Origin: Nannocystis sp.
GTDB lineage: Bacteria; Myxococcota_A; Polyangia; Nannocystales; Nannocystaceae
NCBI GenBank assembly: GCA_016712315.1
Contig: JADJRG010000028.1
Coordinates: 293,322-357,321 of the forward strand
Direction: 5' to 3'
Length of the DNA: 64,000 bases
In this document: positions 58,713-64,000 of the stretch, in pieces
How positions within the stretch are numbered: the first letter of the stretch is position 1
Layout of the letters: every line of letters begins with the position of its first letter
Notes under the pieces: model-generated
Seen by the model: the letters and a program-made list of their open reading frames with translations, nothing else
Databases searched by the model: none
Told to the model about the DNA's origin: nothing
Translations under genes and position numbers: made by a program

Positions 58713-61700
58713 GATGTCGTACTGGGGGCGGTGGCAAAGTCGCTCGGGCGGGCACAGGCGCCGGGCTTGGCGGGGGCGCTGGAGAGGCCGTTAAACTCGC
58801 GCGCGATGGTGGCGCGCTCGCTGGTGGAGACCTCAGAGTTGAGGATGGCGATCCGCTCGCGCGGGATCCCGTTCGCGACGAGGACCTCGCGCATCCACAT
58901 GTGCACGGCGGTGGGCTCGACGAAGATGATATGGCCGCAGTGTGGGCTGGCGACGATCCGCTCGGCGCACGCGGTGAGCTTGGGGCTCTCGTAGATCGGG
59001 CGCGGGAGGGTGACCGTGATCTCTTCGACCTCGCCCGTCCGCGGGTCGTAGACGTTGCGCGTGGCGACGCCGCCATCGAGCGCGTTCTTTAAGTTGTACC
59101 CCTCGTCGAGGCCGGAGTGGAGGGCGACGAGGGAGAGGCGGGCGAGCAGGCCGACGATGACGTTGGAGGGGCCGCCGCTGTCGGGCTTGGCCGGCTCGGC
59201 GAGGATCCTCTCGATCTCGCGGACGTACTTGTCGTACTTCGCCTCTTGCAGCTCGTCCATGGCGACGGTGACGGTCTCGACGATCGGACGCGGGAGCTGG
59301 AGGCCGACCTCGGCGGCGGATCGAAACTCGCTCTTGCTAAAGATGATGGTGCGCAGGTCGTCCAGGTTGCGGAAGCCGGTGACGGCGCTGGCGGACTCGA
59401 TCTTGAAGTCGCTGGTGAGGACGTCGCGGAGCTCGATCTTGATGAAGCGATCGATGAACTGCTCGGGGTCGTAGATCCCGGCGCTGTAGAAGGCGGTGGG
59501 GTCGATGAACTGGATCAGGTTGTAGAGCTCGAGCGGCGAATTCTTGGCGGGGGTTGCGGTGAGCAGGACGACCCCTGCGCCGCCGGTTTGACGACGGACC
59601 ATGGCAGCGCGGAAGTCGAGCTGCCACGCGCGGTTCGATCCGTCGCCGCTCCCTCCCATGAACTTCGGGATGCCGCCGTCCTCGCGCGGCTGCGGGAGGT
59701 AGAGGTTTTTGAACGAGGCGGCCTCATCGACGACGAGCATGTCGATGCCGATCTCGTCCCAGGCGACGCCGGGGTCGTACTCCCAGCCTTCGGGGAGGGC
59801 GAGGAGCTCTTCGACCCACGCCCTTGTGCCGTGCTCGAGCAGGGCGAGCTGGCGCTCGGTCATCTTGTCGCGACCGCCCGGGGTCTTGCTTTGCTCCTCG
59901 AGTCTGCGGCGGCGAAGCGTCAGCGTGCGCTCGATGGCCTCGACCTGCTTGATGTAGGCCATCACGGGCTTGGTGTTGACCTTGGTGCGGGCGAGGGCCT
60001 CGTAGGTGAGGATGACGACGTCGAGCTGACCAGTCTGGAGGGCGATCCACTTCTGGGCGCGCTCTTCGGGCGACTCGGGCTCTGAGGTGATGAGGCCCTT
60101 GCGCGCGCCGCGGCCGATGATCTTGCGCTTGGAGCCGATGACCGCGACGCGGTAGTCGGGGAGCGTGCAGAGGATGTCGTCGTGCCACTTCCAGGCGATG
60201 GAGCCGGGGACGAGGATGACGGGGCGGCGCACCCATCCCTCTTGGCGAGCGCGGGCGACGATCGCGAGGGCGGTGTAGGTCTTGCCGACGCCGACGTCGA
60301 AGGCGACGAGGCCGCCGCGCTGGGCGAGCACGCGGCGGGCGCCGGCGATCTGGTGGTTCTTGAGCTTCGGCGCGCCCGGGCCCCAGCGCGCGATCTCGAG
60401 GTTCTCTGCGGGGTAGGTGGGGACGATCCGGCCGCGGAAGCTGCGGTTGTAGGCGTGGACGATCTGCGCCTGTCGGTCGTCATCGCGGGCGACCCAGGCG
60501 CGGAAGGCGTCGGACCACTGCTTTTGCAGTTTGAGGCGCTCCTCAGCGCGGGACCTCTTTTCGGCGAGCTTGTCTTCGCGGCTGCGCGGCCCGCTGTCCA
60601 GCTTGGACCGCTTCGGCGGGGTGAACGTGGCGAGATCGTGGTTGAGCCACCCGAGGAAGGCCGCGGTGGCGGGCGCGAGCACGGGGCGGGGGCCGCCTTC
60701 GCGGGTCCGCGCTTCGTAGAGGCCATCGGCGCGGATGAGCGAGAGGGGGCTGTAGCGGCCGTTGAGCTCCTCGGTGAGCCAGTCGGCGACGACGTCGATG
60801 GGGACCCAGCCCTCGTTGGGGCGCAGCTCGGTCAAGTCGTCGAAGACGACGGGGTCGATCGCGGCGAGCAGGCGGTTGACCTGCGACCTGGCGATAAGGT
60901 CACCTTGTTGCGCGCGCGCTTGGGCGCGGTCGTGTTTGGCCCAGAGGTCGATGCCGGTGAGATAGGCGTCTTCGGGGAGCAGCTCATCCCAGGCTTCGCC
61001 GTCGAGGGCCCATCCCTTCGCGACCAGCGTGGAGACGATGTCGGCCTGGTCCGCGCTCCCGCCCTGCGAGAGGTGGAACTTGTGGAGGGTCTCGATGTTG
61101 AGGTGGCGACGTTGGCGGAAGAGGAGCTCGGCCTGGGCGACGACGTCGTCGGGCTGGCCGGTGTACTTGGGCTCGACGACCGGCGGGGCGCTAAGGGCCG
61201 CGATGAGCTCGCCGCTGCGGGTGAACGCGTTGAGGATCCGCTCGGCCGCGCTGACGCCGTTGTCAGCGAGCGCGCGGAGCTCCTTGCGCTGCCAGGGGTT
61301 GCCTTGGGTCTTGGCGAGGTCCAAGAGGGCGGCGTGGAGCTCGGGCCAGAGGGCGGCGGCCCTCGGCGCATCATCGGCGCCGACGGCGGCGAGGTAGCGG
61401 CCGACGCGGCGGCCGAGCTCGAGCGCGGGGCGGAGGGCGTCGTCGATGCCGCTGGGGACCTCGTCCTCGTCGCGCAGGACCGTCTGAGGGGCGCCGAGGT
61501 CGGCGGAGCGGGCGATGGTGTCGATCACGCAGGCGGTGCAGATCGGGCGCGGATCGAGGGGCGGGAGGCTGCGCAGCTCGCCGGTGACTTTGTAGCGCCA
61601 GCTTCGACCTTCATCGCCCGCGAAGGCTCCATCTTCGGCGCCGAGGATGTGCGAGGGGTGGCGCTCAAAATAGTCGCCGTCGAGGATGTATGTGTCGGCT

Positions 61701-63235
61701 TCGTCGATCTCGCGGAGCTCGCCGCCGCGGTTGCGCCAGAAGACGATGTCCATGACGAGCCCCGCGCCCGGCACGTTCTCGCGGCCGCGCAGGTCGTGGC
61801 TGGGCAGGCGGTAGGCGCCGAGGAAGTGGTGGCGCAGGAGGATCTTTTCGCGGAGGGGGCGGTTGGTCTTGCCGGTGACGAAACCAGCGGGGATCAAGAA
61901 GACGCCGATCCCGCCCGGGATCAGGAGATCGAGGGCGCGGCGCATGAAGTAGGCGTAGGCGCGCTTCTCAAAATAAAACTCGTCGCGATCCTCGCGGGCG
62001 AACGCGCCGCGCTCGCCGTAGGGCGGGTTGGAGAGGATGAGGCCGAGGGTGCCGTGGTAGCGCGAGCCCTCTTCGCGGACCCAGCGCTCGAAGGGCATGT
62101 GAAAGACGTTGATGTCGCCGCGGAGGGCGCGGAGCAGGGTGGAGGAGACTTTGGAAAATTCGACGGCGGTCCACTCGATCCGCTTGATCTGGCCGCCCGC
62201 TTCGAGGGCGAGGCAGCGGCGAGGAGTGAAGGCGCGGATGAGGCGGCCGATCCCGGCGCTGGGCTCGAGGGCGCGGACGATCCCGTCGCGGCCGGCGAGC
62301 TCGGGGAGGAAGGGACACAGGACCTCGGCGAGCGAGTCGGCGATGACGGTGGGGGTGTAATATTCGTGGATGAGGCCGAAGGACTCGGGGACGAGATCGG
62401 CGGGGAATTGATCTTGGACCTTGTCGATGCTGAGGCCGCCCCAGCCGGAGTAGCGGGTGAGGATCTGGAGATCCCCCGAGGTCATCTCGCCTGGCTCTTT
62501 GGCCATGACGAGGCGCATCGCCTGGAGGTTGGCCTCGGTGCGCCAGGGCTTGTCTTTGAGATCGGGGGGGGACTCGATCTCGACGGTCGGGGCGGAGGGG
62601 GTGACGTCGGCGCGCACGCGCGACCAGATCGAGGTCGCATAACGCCCGATGTCGGCGCTGTCGGCGACCTGGTCGCGGATCTCGAAGACGCGCTGATGCG
62701 CGTAGGCGAAGCCCGGGCGGAGGGCGTCAGCGTCGGTGGCGGGGTTGAGGTGCAGGAAACCGTCGGCGTCGCGGACGGCGACGACAAGGTCGCCGTTGAG
62801 GAGCGCGAGGGCGGGGCGACGCAGGAGCAGAGGCTCGGCCTCTTGTCCGTTGGCGTTGAGCAAGATCGCCTCCGCGCGGAGATAGACGTAGGTGCGGGCG
62901 AGGCGGTAGGCGGACTCCTGTCCTTCGGGGCTGGTGTCGGCGAGCAGCTCCGCTTCGAGGTAGCGCTCGAGGCGGGTCGTGTAGGCCGCTTCGCCTCCCT
63001 TGCTGGCGATCGACTTCCGCTCGCGCTGGACGAGGCGGCGGTAGGCGGCCCACGCGTCAGGGGTCTGCGGCGGGATGCCGCGCCTGACGGTACGCTGCAT
63101 CAACGCGCGCTCGACGAGACCCTCCAGCGCGCTGCGATTACGGCTGATGAAGCCGTCGAGGTCGGGCTCCTCGCGCGCCAGCATCTTCGCGCGCCAGCGC
63201 GGGATCAGCTTCTCCAGTGCTTCTGCGGCGTTCAT
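58709..63235 (-). CDS. Giant N6-adenine methylase/SNF2 helicase, first part
   Basis: A 1508-residue frame. It is of the methylase-helicase kind carried by large phages and plasmids. An N6-adenine methylase core lies in the first third: LEPSAGIGRLIRAFTP (SAM loop) and LILSNPPYGERGAF (NPPY near 402). Helicase domain 1 follows: FDVGVGKTYTALAIV (Walker A near 978), LVVDEAASFKNLYLPQ (near 1165) and VVLLTATPAKNSPLELYNLI (motif III). The last codons are at the start of helicase domain 2 (NSEVSTSERATIAREFNG), then the frame slips into an unrelated peptide and stops; domain 2 goes on in the next frame. Such proteins are thought to modify DNA against restriction. The start ATG overlaps the upstream gene by four bases. 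Confidence 0.85.
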   Translation of the reverse strand: MNAAEALEKLIPRWRAKMLAREEPDLDGFISRNRSALEGLVERALMQRTVRRGIPPQTPDAWAAYRRLVQRERKSIASKGGEAAYTTRLERYLEAELLADTSPEGQESAYRLARTYVYLRAEAILLNANGQEAEPLLLRRPALALLNGDLVVAVRDADGFLHLNPATDADALRPGFAYAHQRVFEIRDQVADSADIGRYATSIWSRVRADVTPSAPTVEIESPPDLKDKPWRTEANLQAMRLVMAKEPGEMTSGDLQILTRYSGWGGLSIDKVQDQFPADLVPESFGLIHEYYTPTVIADSLAEVLCPFLPELAGRDGIVRALEPSAGIGRLIRAFTPRRCLALEAGGQIKRIEWTAVEFSKVSSTLLRALRGDINVFHMPFERWVREEGSRYHGTLGLILSNPPYGERGAFAREDRDEFYFEKRAYAYFMRRALDLLIPGGIGVFLIPAGFVTGKTNRPLREKILLRHHFLGAYRLPSHDLRGRENVPGAGLVMDIVFWRNRGGELREIDEADTYILDGDYFERHPSHILGAEDGAFAGDEGRSWRYKVTGELRSLPPLDPRPICTACVIDTIARSADLGAPQTVLRDEDEVPSGIDDALRPALELGRRVGRYLAAVGADDAPRAAALWPELHAALLDLAKTQGNPWQRKELRALADNGVSAAERILNAFTRSGELIAALSAPPVVEPKYTGQPDDVVAQAELLFRQRRHLNIETLHKFHLSQGGSADQADIVSTLVAKGWALDGEAWDELLPEDAYLTGIDLWAKHDRAQARAQQGDLIARSQVNRLLAAIDPVVFDDLTELRPNEGWVPIDVVADWLTEELNGRYSPLSLIRADGLYEARTREGGPRPVLAPATAAFLGWLNHDLATFTPPKRSKLDSGPRSREDKLAEKRSRAEERLKLQKQWSDAFRAWVARDDDRQAQIVHAYNRSFRGRIVPTYPAENLEIARWGPGAPKLKNHQIAGARRVLAQRGGLVAFDVGVGKTYTALAIVARARQEGWVRRPVILVPGSIAWKWHDDILCTLPDYRVAVIGSKRKIIGRGARKGLITSEPESPEERAQKWIALQTGQLDVVILTYEALARTKVNTKPVMAYIKQVEAIERTLTLRRRRLEEQSKTPGGRDKMTERQLALLEHGTRAWVEELLALPEGWEYDPGVAWDEIGIDMLVVDEAASFKNLYLPQPREDGGIPKFMGGSGDGSNRAWQLDFRAAMVRRQTGGAGVVLLTATPAKNSPLELYNLIQFIDPTAFYSAGIYDPEQFIDRFIKIELRDVLTSDFKIESASAVTGFRNLDDLRTIIFSKSEFRSAAEVGLQLPRPIVETVTVAMDELQEAKYDKYVREIERILAEPAKPDSGGPSNVIVGLLARLSLVALHSGLDEGYNLKNALDGGVATRNVYDPRTGEVEEITVTLPRPIYESPKLTACAERIVASPHCGHIIFVEPTAVHMWMREVLVANGIPRERIAILNSEVSTSERATIAREFNGLSSAPAKPGACARPSDFATAPSTTS

Positions 63236-63612
63236 CGGGTCGCCTCTGCGTGCTCGGGGTGGTGCCGGAGGCGGCAGGGAGCGCAGCCGCAGGTGGAGCC
63301 GCTACAGCCGCCCTTTGCCGACCCTGGCCACTGCTCGTACTTCCCGGCGGGGGCGACGTGCCCGGCCGCGAGCCACTTCGCACCCTCGGCCTTAAGATCC
63401 GCGCCACCCGCGGCGTGGATCTCGTAGAGAGCGCCGCGCTGGCGCGGTAGCTCGGGACGGCCCTCCACCAGGGCGCAGTGCACGGCGCCGCGGCCCGCGA
63501 GCACGCGCCACCCGCCGGCCTGCGGGACGAGCTCGTACGCGTCGGCGAGGAGGGCGAGCGCTTGGCTGTCCACGTAGTGGCGCGCGCCGATCTTGTAGAT
63601 GGACCCGGGCAT
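63232..63612 (-). CDS. Small Cys-rich-tailed protein
   Basis: A 126-residue protein with the ATG at 63612, which overlaps the preceding stop (TGATG). A beta-rich front with YKIGARHYVDSQALALLADA, GGWRVLAGRGAVHCALVEGR and RGALYEIHAAGGADLKAEGA is followed by a Cys-rich tail (CSGSTCGCAPCRLRHHPEHA) with four Cys and paired His that could bind zinc. No family recognised. Its end overlaps the methylase-helicase start by four bases. Confidence 0.62.
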   Translation of the reverse strand: MPGSIYKIGARHYVDSQALALLADAYELVPQAGGWRVLAGRGAVHCALVEGRPELPRQRGALYEIHAAGGADLKAEGAKWLAAGHVAPAGKYEQWPGSAKGGCSGSTCGCAPCRLRHHPEHAEATR

Positions 63613-63833
63613 CACTTTGCCTCCTCGTCGTCGAACATCGCGTCGAGCTCGGCGGCGAAGCTGGCGAGTAGCTCCTTGTCCTTGTCGGCTACCGTTGGCT
63701 CGACCTTCTTGGCCGGCGCTTCGTCTTTGTCTTTGTCTTTGTCTTTGTCTTTGAGTGGCTTCTCGCCGACGGGCACCATGTCTTTCGCGCCCTTGAGGAG
63801 CCGGTCGTCCTTCGAGGTCTTCTTTTCTGTCAT
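63612..63833 (-). CDS. Small charged protein
   Basis: A 73-residue, highly charged protein (MTEKKTSKDDRLLKGAKDMV start) with a Lys/Asp run of four KD pairs encoded by tandem six-base units at about 63726-63754, and an acidic helical end (LASFAAELDAMFDDEEAK). GGAGAAA lies ahead of the ATG at 63833. Probably intrinsically disordered in its middle; function unknown. Coupled by overlap to the gene downstream. Confidence 0.6.
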   Translation of the reverse strand: MTEKKTSKDDRLLKGAKDMVPVGEKPLKDKDKDKDKDEAPAKKVEPTVADKDKELLASFAAELDAMFDDEEAK

Positions 63834-64000
63834 TTTGGGTTTCTCCGGCTGGTCCGATGCGCGAGCGGGGCGTGCATCGAGTGCGTAAGCATGGGTCACC
63901 GGGCCTCCACGACCGCGTCCAGGTGCGTGGTGCTGATGCCCGGAGCAGCGCGTAGGCTTGGTCGAGGGGAGGCGCAAAACGGGTGAAGCTCGACGACGAG
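63834..64000. other. Window edge, no supported gene
   Basis: A short minus-strand frame may belong to a gene that continues beyond the window. Nothing recognisable in the visible part. Confidence 0.4.

Noticed and set aside
60182..63427. Long plus-strand frame of about 1080 codons
   Set aside because: It lies opposite the methylase-helicase gene, is composed of Gly/Ala/Asp/Glu runs without motifs, and reflects GC-rich codon use on the other strand.

Overview
The window reads as a piece of a high-GC Myxococcota genome, most likely of the Nannocystis/Enhygromyxa/Plesiocystis type. The signs are Ser/Thr kinases carrying TPR tails, a kinase-linked ECF-like sigma factor, Cys-rich lipoproteins with a Thr/Gly-rich linker, and dense genes with 1- to 4-base overlaps. 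This placement is an inference from gene content; no rRNA or other marker gene is present.

Left part (1-13.7 kb): a tandem-kinase receptor, a scar where one deletion fused the 3' halves of two divergent genes (NmrA-like and YcaQ-like), two lipoproteins, a small envelope protein, and then a SIR2-SAVED-CHAT triple fusion (6775-9126). Tail-to-tail with it lies a kinase/TPR - small protein - sigma factor cluster.

Central defence island (13.7-39.6 kb), all on the minus strand. From right to left it holds a complete type I-G CRISPR-Cas set (cas3, csx17/cas8, csb1/cas7, csb2/cas5-6, cas4-cas1 fusion, cas2, one unknown gene), a decayed second cas10, and a type III-B cmr1-6 operon. The cmr operon runs on through 4-base overlaps into SIR2 - P-loop ATPase - membrane-anchored SAVED protein. 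Cmr2 keeps a GGDE cyclase motif, whereas Cmr4 has Asn where the target-RNA-cleaving Asp is expected. The inferred model is that target RNA triggers cyclic oligonucleotide synthesis, read by two SAVED receptors: one tethered to the membrane beside a SIR2 NADase-type protein and an ATPase, the other fused to SIR2 and a CHAT protease. No CRISPR array was recognised in the window.

Right part (42.3 kb to the end): an integrative element whose tyrosine integrase lies at its left edge. The junction falls inside the catalytic-loop codons (HRDFKPEN) of a resident kinase/TPR gene, which is now a truncated and frameshifted pseudogene. The element carries a Crp-family regulator, a protein with a HicA-like end, a ParA-like protein lacking the P-loop lysine, and a GNAT of the XF1762 kind. 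It also has a run of overlapping genes for small tail-anchored or membrane-bound proteins, a repeat-rich polyQ protein, a SDH/ClpP-fold protease, an M23 peptidase, and a giant N6-methylase/SNF2 helicase split by a frameshift. Its right end lies outside the window. Whether it is a virus-like, conjugative or other element cannot be settled from sequence reading alone.
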